The notes below the pieces were generated by a model. The model searched no databases, had not been told where the DNA came from, and was given only the letters and a program-made list of their open reading frames with translations. From Gemmatimonadota bacterium (GTDB taxonomy: Bacteria; Latescibacterota; UBA2968; GCA-2709665): DNA of 48,677 bases. The translations under genes were made by a program, and so were the position numbers. Shown one piece after another: positions 1-7,219 of this stretch. How positions within the stretch are numbered: position 1 is the stretch's first letter; every line of letters starts with the position of its first letter. The stretch covers positions 1 to 48,677 of the forward strand of contig JAPPNU010000049.1 in NCBI GenBank assembly GCA_028873695.1. The letters run 5' to 3'.

Positions 1-319
1 TACAAGATAACACATCCAGCCCCACTTGTCAAGTCCAAAAGCGTATCGGCGCGTTTTCTAATTGACGTTGGTATTCAGCGCACCCCGCCCCGCAACGCAG
101 GCATTTACGGCTCAGTCTTTCCGTGCCGGCACTTCCGGGATGGGAGAGATGCATTTTAACACGCCGAATCGTAAGCGTCAAGGGCAAAAACGCACTTTCA
201 GAGACCCCGCTTGCGCCGGCGCTGCCAATGCCTTATTATTGCGGAACAACTCAACAGCTTCAGCGCGAAATAGACGGCGGTCGGACGGGGGCCGGATCAA
301 ACCGGAGCGGACATTCACC
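1..319. other. Leading spacer without a supported gene
   Basis: Open reading frames extend through this stretch in frame with the downstream acetyltransferase, but nothing in their translation resembles a known domain, and the acetyltransferase has a better start at position 320. I see no tRNA, terminator or repeat copy here. It is best read as upstream non-coding sequence. Confidence 0.5.
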
Positions 320-856
320 ATGCGAGAAGGCCACGTTGTTGATTCTTTCCTGATTGACGGGACCGAAACGCGTTTCCGGTATCCTCGCTGGAGCGACCTG
401 GACGCCTTCATCGACATGCACCGGACGCTTACGCACGAGAAAGTGATGTGCCGACGCCTTGAACTCGATGCTGCCTCCGGGGGCCGCGAACTCTCACAGG
501 CCCTGATCGGGCTCAAACAAAGGCGGTCCAGCTACCTCATTGTCGAACAGGACGGCGTTCTGGTGGGCGAAGGATTCACCCTTCGAAGCGGCCACGACTA
601 TTGCACAATCGGACTTGCCCTGGTGGCACGAGCACGCGGTCGTGGAATAGGCACCCGCCTTATGCAGATCCTGGAAGAGGAGTCCCGGGAACTCGGCGCG
701 CGCAGGCTGTATCTCACCGTCTGGTCCGCCAATGTCTCCGCGGTCCACGTCTACCGGAAAGTCGGCTACGTGGAATCCGGCCGCCGTCCGGATTGGGTGT
801 TGATGGATTCCGGTGAGACGTGCGACCTTATTGATATGGTCAAGATCCTGGAATGA
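320..856 (+). CDS. GNAT family N-acetyltransferase
   Basis: 178-residue protein of the GCN5-related acetyltransferase superfamily, which transfers the acetyl group of acetyl-CoA to an amine. The acetyl-CoA pyrophosphate-binding loop is visible as RARGRGIGT around residues 104-112. It follows the beta-strand 'TIGLALVA', and a later 'LTVWSANVSAVHVYRKVGY' block is the typical GNAT motif B region. The reading frame is open much further upstream, but the family-like sequence begins close to this ATG, which has GGAG 12 nt upstream. Length fits the family. Substrate cannot be inferred. The gene stands alone; a repeat block begins immediately at its stop codon. Confidence 0.85.
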   Translation: MREGHVVDSFLIDGTETRFRYPRWSDLDAFIDMHRTLTHEKVMCRRLELDAASGGRELSQALIGLKQRRSSYLIVEQDGVLVGEGFTLRSGHDYCTIGLALVARARGRGIGTRLMQILEEESRELGARRLYLTVWSANVSAVHVYRKVGYVESGRRPDWVLMDSGETCDLIDMVKILE

Positions 857-890
857 CGGCTGTCAGCTCTCAGTGGTCAGCTGTCAGCTA
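856..890 (+). repeat. AGCTGA-type degenerate tandem repeat (copy 1)
   Basis: Imperfect repetitions of a TCAGCT/AGCTGA hexamer-heptamer unit. The same style of array recurs at 1814-1840, 18015-18043, 22710-22770, 33350-33380, 40142-40172 and 48569-48588, always outside genes. Confidence 0.7.
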
Positions 891-960
891 AGACAAAAGA
901 CAGAGGCGAAAACCAAATTCAAAAACCACGTCTCCCCACCGCCCAGACCTCTCTCCCCGG

Positions 961-984
961 CCCTCTCTCCTAAAGGAGAGAGGG
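961..984. repeat. C/T-rich palindrome, CCCTCTCTCCT stem
   Basis: Perfect 11-bp inverted repeat (961-971 with 974-984) with a 2-nt AA loop. Related palindromes with a T-C-C-T/A-G-G-A core lie at 39939-39958 and 40056-40079, so this is a dispersed intergenic element and not a gene-specific terminator. Confidence 0.65.
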
Positions 985-1300
985 AGGAAAGGCAGGTCTC
1001 GCCCAATCAATGGACTTCACATCTGGGCGACCGGGGGTACGGGGGGTTTGTTCGCGGCAAAAGGCGCGCCGCTCACCAGCAGCCTCGGACGCCAGAACCA
1101 CGCGTCCCCTGTTGTTCCGAAAAACCGCTGGAACAACAGGTCACCCGCTGCGCGGGCGGAGGCAGGTTCTCCGTGCGTATCCGTCCAGCGCATTTGTCCT
1201 GGAACGGCTGTAGGGTTGGCAGGCCACACAAATTCCGTTTAGGCCTCCGGAGTGATTCACGGAAAAACCGGCCCCCTGCCGAAGGGCGCGCTTCTTTTTG

Positions 1301-1330
1301 GTCCTTTTTCTTGCGGATAAGAAAAAGGAC
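1301..1330. repeat. 12-bp perfect hairpin in repeat region
   Basis: GTCCTTTTTCTT (1301-1312) pairs perfectly with AAGAAAAAGGAC (1319-1330) around the loop GCGGAT. It is embedded in the repeat-rich spacer, far from any gene end, so it is more likely a repeat unit than a terminator. Confidence 0.6.
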
Positions 1331-1416
1331 GTAAAAAAAAGAAAAATAATGATTTGATTCAAAAAAGAGTCCCGTATTAGGCAAGACCCGTCGTTCGACT
1401 TTCTTTTTAGATCATA

Positions 1417-1464
1417 CCTACGGCGTGTTCCTTTTGAAGCGACCAAAAGGAACCAAAAGTCGCC
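1417..1464 (+). repeat. 44-bp interspersed repeat, copy A
   Basis: Begins CCTACGGCGTGTTCC and ends AACCAAAAGTCGCC. It contains a perfect 10-bp hairpin (GTTCCTTTTG / CAAAAGGAAC, loop AAGCGAC). The same 44 bases occur exactly at 33034-33077 and at 48634-48677, all in the same orientation. Confidence 0.9.
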
Positions 1465-1633
1465 GTACGTGTCCCGTCCCGTAAATATGTTACCATTCAG
1501 CCGCCGATTCATCCCGTCTCGCTGCGTTGCCTTCCCTCGCCGACCTTGCCCAGGTCGGCTCGCTCAGGCGCCTTGCGAGCCGTGCGACTCGGCGGCTGAA
1601 TTACGGCAATCTATTTCCAGGACAGAACACAAA

Positions 1634-1669
1634 GCGCGGGGCCTGCCATATGCATAGCGCGAATACCCT
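1634..1669 (+). repeat. 36-bp repeat module (GCGCGGGGCCTGCC...), copy A
   Basis: Matches 33087-33122 at 34 of 36 positions. In the 33-kb copy it directly follows the 44-bp repeat; here it is about 170 bp away, so the two modules can be separated. Confidence 0.8.
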
Positions 1670-1732
1670 TCGAGGTCCTACTGCGGACTTTGTCCTGCCA
1701 GCCACGGAAGAACAATATTGCTCGATGCTGGA

Positions 1733-1802
1733 CGGAACAACGCGCGCTGCTTTGGAGGTACTCGCGAGAGACCTCGCGTTTGACGAGCGAATGCCACTCT
1801 GA
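1733..1802 (+). pseudogene. Degenerate coding-like repeat remnant
   Basis: The translation GTTRAALEVLARDLAFD resembles GTTRPALEVLSKVIALD encoded at about 33187-33237, in the same relative order after the 36-bp module. The substitutions keep a similar peptide, which hints at an old coding element that has decayed. No product can be assigned. Confidence 0.35.
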
Positions 1803-1813
1803 GGGCGAGCAAT

Positions 1814-1840
1814 AGCAGCTATCAGCCGTTAGCCGTCAGT
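1814..1840 (-). repeat. AGCTGA-type degenerate tandem repeat (copy 2)
   Basis: Reverse-orientation copy of the AGCTGA array described at 856-890. Confidence 0.65.
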
Positions 1841-1913
1841 TTGAACTGGTAGGTCAGGTATAAGCGCAAACGAAAGACGGTGATACTCCCCTCGCGGATC
1901 CGTCATTGCCTTT

Positions 1914-1939
1914 GTAGGGGCGACCCTTGTGGTCGCCCG
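1914..1939 (+). repeat. GTAGGGGCGACC palindromic repeat
   Basis: Short dispersed palindrome reading GTAGGGGCGACC-CTTGTG-GTCGCCC. Close copies are at 17948-17973, 22627-22652, 26377-26401 (inverted) and 26456-26480. A variant with a GGCCGG centre is at 22579-22602 and 27771-27796. Confidence 0.85.
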
Positions 1940-1991
1940 CCTTTTCGCAGATTCAATCTAAGGTATCGTCAAGAATGAACCGGAGTCTTCA

Positions 1992-3230
1992 ATGAAGTTG
2001 ACGCGTGAGGAGAAGGCGATGCTGGCAGGAGAGATGGGGCCCGCCGCAGGCGAAGCGTTGGCGCAACAGATGAAGGTCGGCGCGTTCTTTAGCGCGGAGG
2101 ATTTCGTGCCCGTACGAACGGTACACGCGATGGCGGATATCGAGGCGCTGGCGGAACCGGGGCTCCAATTCCTGGAAGAAACCGCCGCCGCGGGCGGGCG
2201 CTTCCGGGTCCCGGTGACCACCAATCCCCGGAGCGTGGACTTTGCGCTGTGGCGGGACGTAGGACAGGACGAAGATACGGTGGACAGGGAACGCCGTATC
2301 GTGAATGCGCTGACGGCGATGGGCGCGCTGCCGTGCAACACCTGCATCAACTACCAGACCGTGGACCCTCCGCGATTCGGCGAACACCTGGGGTGGGGCG
2401 ATACGGGCACGGTGATTTTCGCGAACTCCGTTGCCGGCGCCCGGTCGAACTTCGAGGCCGGGCCGGCGGCCGTGTGGGCGGGTCTTACGGGCCGGGTGTC
2501 GCGCTACGGGTTCCACCTTCCCGAGAGGCGGCGGGGGACCGTGCGCGTGATAGTTGAAGATCAGCCGCGGTCAAACAGCGATTGGGGCGCGCTGGGCTGC
2601 GTTGTGGGGCGGCAGGTGGACGACTACTGGCGGGTACCGGTGATCGAGGGCGTTCAGGAAGAGCCGTCGACCGACGACCTGAAACACCTCGGCGCGGCAC
2701 TGGCGAGTTACGGGTCGCTGGCGATGTTCCACATGGTGGGCGTGACGCCCGAGGCCCGAACGGCCAAAGAGGCGTACGGGGGTCGAAAACCGGACGATAC
2801 GATCGTGATATCGCCCGGTACGCTGTTGGCGGCGTACGATTCCTTCCAACCTGAGAATGAGGCGGTCGACCTGGTTGTTTGTGGCACACCGCAACTTTCG
2901 CTCTTCGAACTCCAGTCGATCGCGGAGCTGCTGCGGGGACGGCGCGTACACCCGGACACGACGCTGTATCTCACTACCAATTATCAGATCAAAGCGCTGG
3001 CGGACCGGATGGGATACACGGAAATCGTGGAAAAGGCGGGAGGGAGGATCCTTGCGGGCGTCTGTTTCTATATTATGAACGCCCGAGTCTTACAAGAACG
3101 ATTCAGTTACCGCACGCTGGTGACGAATTCGGCGAAGCTGGCGAATATCATCTCCGGATATGGATACAATCCGGTATTCCGGCCGGTGGAGACTTGTATC
3201 GATGCGGCGGTGACCGGAAGAGTCGCGTAG
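1992..3230 (+). CDS. Aconitase X catalytic (large) subunit
   Basis: 412-residue protein of the AcnX/DUF521 catalytic family. Characterised members dehydrate cis-3-hydroxy-L-proline or, in archaea, mevalonate 5-phosphate, using an iron-sulfur centre. Visible hallmarks are the N-terminal LTREEKAMLAGEMG start of the family, an ALPCNTCINY segment (C115, C118), VVCGTPQLS (C297) and AGVCFYIMNAR (C358); these cysteines are the likely cluster ligands. Full length for a split bacterial AcnX. The small swivelling subunit follows 60 bp downstream on the same strand, supporting a two-gene operon. Which substrate is used is unknown: no proline-metabolism gene is adjacent. Translation starts at ATG 1992, right after the repeat block. 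Confidence 0.9.
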   Translation: MKLTREEKAMLAGEMGPAAGEALAQQMKVGAFFSAEDFVPVRTVHAMADIEALAEPGLQFLEETAAAGGRFRVPVTTNPRSVDFALWRDVGQDEDTVDRERRIVNALTAMGALPCNTCINYQTVDPPRFGEHLGWGDTGTVIFANSVAGARSNFEAGPAAVWAGLTGRVSRYGFHLPERRRGTVRVIVEDQPRSNSDWGALGCVVGRQVDDYWRVPVIEGVQEEPSTDDLKHLGAALASYGSLAMFHMVGVTPEARTAKEAYGGRKPDDTIVISPGTLLAAYDSFQPENEAVDLVVCGTPQLSLFELQSIAELLRGRRVHPDTTLYLTTNYQIKALADRMGYTEIVEKAGGRILAGVCFYIMNARVLQERFSYRTLVTNSAKLANIISGYGYNPVFRPVETCIDAAVTGRVA

Positions 3231-3290
3231 AGGGACGGCGACGGAAACTTTCCCTGCGACGCTTCGCCAGTTGGTCGATAGAGAGCAATC

Positions 3291-3725
3291 ATGACCGAGA
3301 CCACTGTACTTCGCGGGCATCCGGGTGTCGGGCCCAACACGGAAGGGGTCGCGCTGGTGTGCGACGAAGGCTTCAGCGCCCGTTACGACTATGACCGGTA
3401 CCGGGGCGTGATCAGCCGGGAGACCCATCCGCTATACGGTCAGTCGATCTCCGGAAAAATCGTCGTGTTCCGCACGTCCAAGGGCGGCGTGGCCACGTCT
3501 TGGATGATGCTGGATATGGCTGAGAGGGGAACCTGCCCCGCGGGGTTCATCTTCGGTCGTACCAATCCGGTGATGGTTCAGGGCGCCGTTTTGGCGAACG
3601 TGGCGCTGATGCACGAACTCGAGCCTGACCCGCTGGCGACCATCCGGACCGGCGATACCGTCCGCATGCGCCCGGCTGAAGGGGTCGTGGAGGTGGTGAG
3701 GAGACGTAAAAAAGCCTGCCAGTGA
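3291..3725 (+). CDS. Aconitase X swivel (small) subunit, DUF126
   Basis: 144-residue protein matching the small domain of aconitase X. The family core is clear: GHPGVGPNTEG-ALV near the N-terminus, 'DPETH'-type turn replaced by RETHPLYGQSISGKIVVF, then GGVATSWMML, which supplies the substrate-contacting serine region, and GAVLANV later. In other organisms this domain is fused to the large subunit; here it is separate, as in many bacteria. It lies 60 bp downstream of the large subunit and should act with it as a heterodimeric dehydratase. The ATG at 3291 follows GAGAG. The stop codon overlaps a hairpin that may end the operon. Confidence 0.9.
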   Translation: MTETTVLRGHPGVGPNTEGVALVCDEGFSARYDYDRYRGVISRETHPLYGQSISGKIVVFRTSKGGVATSWMMLDMAERGTCPAGFIFGRTNPVMVQGAVLANVALMHELEPDPLATIRTGDTVRMRPAEGVVEVVRRRKKACQ

Positions 3726-3740
3726 AGCAAGCCGGCAGGC
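3714..3740 (+). terminator. Hairpin overlapping the end of the aconitase X operon
   Basis: GCCTGCC (3714-3720) pairs with GGCAGGC (3734-3740) around a 13-nt loop that contains the stop codon of the small subunit. There is no T-run after it, so it may be a weak or factor-assisted terminator, or an mRNA end stabiliser. Confidence 0.4.
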
Positions 3741-3773
3741 GGGTCGTTGACGTAGCTAAAGGACACAGGTTTT

Positions 3774-3998
3774 TTATTTTTCTGTACTTAGTCTTGTTTC
3801 GTTCGCGGCAATTCGTTCACCGAATGAATCCAGGCGTTCGTCGATTCTTTCCAGTTTTCGATCAACCGTATCCAATCTTCGATCCACGCGGTCTATTTGT
3901 CTGCTGATTTCTGACGACAGGTTCCACCAGGAACCCAGAATGGTTAGCAGCAAGATAGCCATGCGAATGTTGTCATTGTTAAGAAATTTCCCGATCAT
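3774..3998 (-). CDS. Small membrane-anchored coiled-coil protein
   Basis: 74-residue protein with one predicted transmembrane segment (MAILLLTILGSWWNL, residues 13-27). It is followed by a heptad-rich helix in which Ile/Val/Leu recur with DR/DE pairs (about residues 30-65), a strong coiled-coil signature. The ribosome site is weak. It faces the aconitase X operon tail-to-tail. No family recognised; likely a small structural or partner-binding membrane peptide. The clean amphipathic pattern argues that it is real. Confidence 0.55.
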   Translation of the reverse strand: MIGKFLNNDNIRMAILLLTILGSWWNLSSEISRQIDRVDRRLDTVDRKLERIDERLDSFGERIAANETRLSTEK

Positions 3999-4118
3999 CG
4001 CGCGCTCATGGCATTTGTCATTTGCACATCTTTTTTCAAAATTACGTCAAGTGGACACGATCTGTCAAGCAGGAATTTTGGTATTCTGGAGAATTACATT
4101 CAAATGCTGTGGATGAAC

Positions 4119-4148
4119 AAAAAAGAAGCCCGCATGCGCGGTTTCTTT
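4119..4148. terminator. Terminator-like hairpin with A/T flanks
   Basis: AAAGAAGCCCGC and GCGGTTTCTTT pair imperfectly around a central GCATGC, with an A-run on the left and a T-run on the right strand. It has the form of a bidirectional intrinsic terminator, but the only gene ending nearby is the aconitase X operon about 390 bp upstream. It lies in the leader of the next gene and could act there. Confidence 0.45.
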
Positions 4149-4214
4149 AAGGCGAGAGGCAATTCATACGAGGTTGAAAGCACGGGTTCAACGACCATAA
4201 CCGAGGCAAAATAA

Positions 4215-4889
4215 ATGATGGCAAAAGAAACACGGTTGGGGCAGATCGTCATTCTGAACGGCGCTCCGCGATCTGGAAAATCAAGCATTGCCACCGCGAT
4301 CCAGGAAGCGTCGGACGAACTGTGGATGAACCTGGGCGCAGATCGTTACATACGCATTACACCCGAACAGTACCGTCCGGGCATCGGGCTCCGTCCGGCC
4401 GGGATTGAGCGGATGGAAGAAAGACCGTTTGCGCGAAGAGAGATGATCGAAGCCCTGGTGCCAACAATGTATGCAGCGATGTATGAGTCGATTGCGGCAC
4501 ACAGTCGTCAGGGTTTGAACGTCGTTGTCGACGCCGGTCACCATGGCGACTACGATATTCCGATGGGAATCCTGTACGATTGTGCGCGGCGGATGGAGGG
4601 CCTGCCCGTTTGGTTCGTTGGCGTGCGCTGCCCCGTTGAAATCGTATGGGAACGCCGGCGCAACACGTGGCTCAGGGAAGAGCAGATTCCGGATGACACC
4701 CCTCCGCCCTACAGCGTGCATCGATGGGACCGCGAAGTGCATAACCCCGGCATCTACGACCTCCAGGTCGATACCTCGAAGATGCGTCCGGAGGAATGCG
4801 GCCGAGAAATATTGAAGCATCTGAAGCACGGCCCTCGACCCGCCGCTTTCAAAAGGCTCGCCGCAATGTCGGCGGGCGACCGGAAATAG
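4215..4889 (+). CDS. Chloramphenicol phosphotransferase-like P-loop kinase
   Basis: 224-residue P-loop protein resembling the CPT family, whose founding member phosphorylates chloramphenicol; most relatives have unknown small-molecule substrates. The Walker A motif is NGAPRSGKSS (about residues 15-24). A VVVDAGHH segment near residues 108-115 is the family's conserved acidic/histidine region, and VGVRCPVEIVWERR near 137-150 is the lid/CPT signature. Length is slightly above the typical 180-200 residues. A second ATG one codon downstream could also start it. It is preceded by the hairpin at 4119-4148, stands alone, and its neighbours do not identify a substrate. A drug-modifying role should not be assumed. 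Confidence 0.75.
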   Translation: MMAKETRLGQIVILNGAPRSGKSSIATAIQEASDELWMNLGADRYIRITPEQYRPGIGLRPAGIERMEERPFARREMIEALVPTMYAAMYESIAAHSRQGLNVVVDAGHHGDYDIPMGILYDCARRMEGLPVWFVGVRCPVEIVWERRRNTWLREEQIPDDTPPPYSVHRWDREVHNPGIYDLQVDTSKMRPEECGREILKHLKHGPRPAAFKRLAAMSAGDRK

Positions 4890-5001
4890 CAGCGATGCCA
4901 ATTTCGATTCGTGCAGACCTATCGGCCTGCGGATCGCGTGTTGACACACTGGAGGATTCATGAAATCATCGCGAAATTTCTGAGTGGCCCAACGTCCTTT
5001 C

Positions 5002-6180
5002 TTAATTCCGAACCAACACAACCGTGTATTTTTCTATCGTACCGATGAATCTGTCCGCAACTTCGCCAGGAGGCGGTCTCCAAATGTAAACGGATTCGTT
5101 TGCGGCGGTGATGGCTTCAGCCCGACGCAGACGGGCTCGATCGCTGAATGGATAAAGGAGTTCACTCGTAACGTCATCCGGATCAAACACATCGAACGCC
5201 CCGGTCGGATTTATCATATAGACGACCCATTCGATCACTGGAGGTCTTGGGTGGCCGAAGGAGACGAACAGATATCGGTCCTCAACCAATGTCATAGAAT
5301 TCACAATGGTAATCTCCAATTGCTTCAAATCGTCGAAAGTTCCACGCCCGATATCATGGTAGCGATCGGGCAACGCAACGAATCCTTTCGGGGGCCGGCC
5401 GAATTTCGCCGAGACCTCACCTGTTGCTGCATCGATCTCTTTGACCATGTAGTCATTCGGGCCCAGATAATAAAACACCTGTAATGAAGCATTGTAACAC
5501 AACCTCGCGAATTTCGACACACGATACGACACAAAACTCCGATTCGGATCTGAAAGCGGCGTGCTGCTTAAAACGCCACACGTCGCAGGGTCCCGGCGCT
5601 GTAGTTCCATGATAAGACTCGTTGTGTTTACGCGTAGGGAAAATACCTCTCCCTTGCGACCGGCGTGAATCTTCGATACGCCGATAGATTCGGTCCGATC
5701 CAGATATCGGCCCTTGCGATCGTACCGGAGGATCTGCCCGCCACGCCCATCAAGGAGATAGACCCTGCCCTCAGGATCTATCGACATATTGTAAGCCGAC
5801 GTGTGTTCCCCGGGACTGTAACCGGTACTCCCGAATGAGCGAATGTACTCATTATCCCGGTAGTTGATTTCGTGCGCCTGGCGGCTTTCAAGGTCCGTAA
5901 CCATCAAGGTGCCCTCGGGTGAAATACCCATCCAATCAACACGCCCGATTTCAGGCATATCCTTATCAAACCCAAGCTCGAAGGTTTCTTGCAATTCAAG
6001 CGCCACTTTCCCTGCATATCGCAACGGCCTTTCGGGAATGCGCTCTTCATCCAGAATCCCTTCCAAAACGCGATCGCCGCCGCACCCGGCAATAGTACCG
6101 ACCATGACCGCGCCAGCGATCAGTAAGACGCGCACGGGAAATATCGAGCTCGAATCAATATAGGTGCGAACCCTGCTCAT
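5002..6180 (-). CDS. Lipoprotein with 6-bladed beta-propeller-like repeats
   Basis: 392-residue secreted lipoprotein. The N-terminus has a basic stretch, a hydrophobic core (VRVLLIAGAVMVGTI) and a lipobox IAGC with the acylated Cys at about residue 33. The mature part has repeated strands with the pattern 'ISPEGTLMVTD', 'IDPEGRVYLLDGRG', 'ILRYDRKGRYLDR', typical of NHL/6-bladed propellers that bind ligands at the cell surface. The ATG is preceded by GGAG 8 nt upstream. Base composition is lower in GC than flanking metabolic genes. No partner gene is adjacent. Function unknown beyond an envelope-exposed propeller. Confidence 0.7.
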   Translation of the reverse strand: MSRVRTYIDSSSIFPVRVLLIAGAVMVGTIAGCGGDRVLEGILDEERIPERPLRYAGKVALELQETFELGFDKDMPEIGRVDWMGISPEGTLMVTDLESRQAHEINYRDNEYIRSFGSTGYSPGEHTSAYNMSIDPEGRVYLLDGRGGQILRYDRKGRYLDRTESIGVSKIHAGRKGEVFSLRVNTTSLIMELQRRDPATCGVLSSTPLSDPNRSFVSYRVSKFARLCYNASLQVFYYLGPNDYMVKEIDAATGEVSAKFGRPPKGFVALPDRYHDIGRGTFDDLKQLEITIVNSMTLVEDRYLFVSFGHPRPPVIEWVVYMINPTGAFDVFDPDDVTSELLYPFSDRARLRRAEAITAANESVYIWRPPPGEVADRFIGTIEKYTVVLVRN

Positions 6181-6363
6181 TGGTGTTCTCCATTCCGGTT
6201 TCTAATCACTGCTGTCCATGATAGTTTGGAAAAGACGATCCTGGGTGCGTAAGTACCTGGTTTTCTTGAAAGTCGTTTCGAAGTGCCAATGCAGGTCGCC
6301 TTCTATTGGCCGCGGCTGTCAGAGACAGGAGTCGATTTGGGACCAGTGCGGTTGGCGTTCCCG

Positions 6364-6511
6364 GGAGCGAGGGCATCCTGCCCTCGACGGAGGATAACTC
6401 GTCGCACACGATGTTTTCCTCGAACCGGTGTCGGATTTAATGAACACGTCAGTTTCTCGGCGCAAATAGGGATGGGTAACGCGAAGTTCGAGGGCAGGAT
6501 GCCCTCGCTCC
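6364..6511. repeat. Inverted-repeat element, 24-nt perfect arms
   Basis: The arm GGAGCGAGGGCATCCTGCCC.. (6364-6387) is exactly the reverse complement of 6488-6511. Each arm also contains its own GAGGGCA/TGCCCTC palindrome. The 100 bp between them carry no obvious gene. It looks like a small non-autonomous repeat element. Confidence 0.7.
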
Positions 6512-6746
6512 GGTTACAGGTGGATCATGTCTTGATTGCAATTGGAAAAGACGATTTTGGACAGGTGTGGTTTCTAACGCTACTTGAATGTCAGATTCAG
6601 ATTCCGGATCGAACGCGGCTGCAGGTTCATCTGAGATACCCTGTTGGCTGAGTCAATACCCTACAGAAACATCAGTTCGACTAATTTCAATATAAACAGG
6701 GTTAATTGACAATGCAACTTCGCGCGAAAACGACCGAAAACAAGAA

Positions 6747-6777
6747 ACGCTCCCGAGTCCCCTACTCTCAGGAGCGT
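6747..6777 (-). terminator. Intrinsic-terminator-like hairpin
   Basis: ACGCTCC (6747-6753) pairs with GGAGCGT (6771-6777). Read on the minus strand the stem is followed by TTTCTTG. It lies just past the end of the truncated redoxin gene. Confidence 0.5.
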
Positions 6778-6859
6778 CCATGTCATAGAAATGTCGGAAA
6801 CGGATTCCGCTTTTCGTTACGCCTTATCCTGTCACGAATCTTCGCCCTACGACCCTCCG

Positions 6860-7141
6860 CTATTCGGCCGCAGGCAATCCAATCACCCACGTCAACTGAT
6901 CTTTGATCGATGCCTTGACATCGCTGCTCAGGCCGGTTTTTTCGTAACGGATGTACCCGTCTCGATCTACAATACACGCGTACGGTATTTTTTTGAAACC
7001 GAATTCTCGCTGTATTTCTTCATTTCCCATCAAGTGAGTCAGGCTGGACCCCAGCCGCGCCGCTGATATACAACGCTTGAAGCGGATACCGGCGCTGTTT
7101 TTGCGCTTGACATCCAACGAACGATGCTTGCATAATGACAC
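6860..7141 (-). pseudogene. Truncated redoxin/AhpC-TSA C-terminal fragment
   Basis: 93 codons. The last 55 or so match the C-terminal half of thioredoxin-fold peroxiredoxin/TlpA-type proteins: NEEIQREFGFKKIPYAC-IVDRDGYIRYEKTG, with the cis-Pro loop and the following beta-strand. The first 35 codons have no family resemblance, and the catalytic N-terminal half with its cysteine motif is absent. This reads as a decayed gene whose 5' part was lost or replaced. The end is marked by a minus-strand hairpin at 6747-6777. Confidence 0.55.
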
Positions 7142-7219
7142 CGGTCAAACCCGTGTGCTCGGGACGGAAACCAGCGACAACGTCCAATCACTACGCAGTC
7201 ACTTCACCGCCGGAGTCGG

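Larger units (their letters stand above)
857..1991. other. 1.1-kb repeat-rich intergenic region
   Basis: No credible gene. The stretch is built from repeat modules: an AGCTGA-type block (856-890), a C-rich palindrome (961-984), a 12-bp hairpin (1301-1330), the 44-bp repeat shared with two other places in the window (1417-1460), a second module (1634-1669), a degenerate coding-like remnant (about 1733-1800), another AGCTGA-type block (1814-1840) and a GTAGGGGCGACC palindrome (1914-1939). Open frames across it translate to low-complexity, repeat-derived peptides. Confidence 0.7.
6181..6859. other. Spacer with an inverted-repeat element
   Basis: No gene supported. It contains a perfect 24-nt inverted pair at 6364-6387 and 6488-6511, a looser 19-nt direct repeat (6226-6244 and 6542-6560, 17 of 19 identical) outside that pair, and a terminator-like hairpin at 6747-6777. 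Confidence 0.6.

Noticed and set aside
1141..1512. 123-codon minus-strand frame in the 1.1-kb spacer
   Set aside because: Its translation comes from repeat modules (including the 44-bp hairpin repeat) that recur elsewhere out of frame, so it is not a gene.
4281..5021. 246-codon minus-strand frame opposite the CPT-like kinase
   Set aside because: It is the complement of a gene with a clear Walker A motif and shows no domain of its own.
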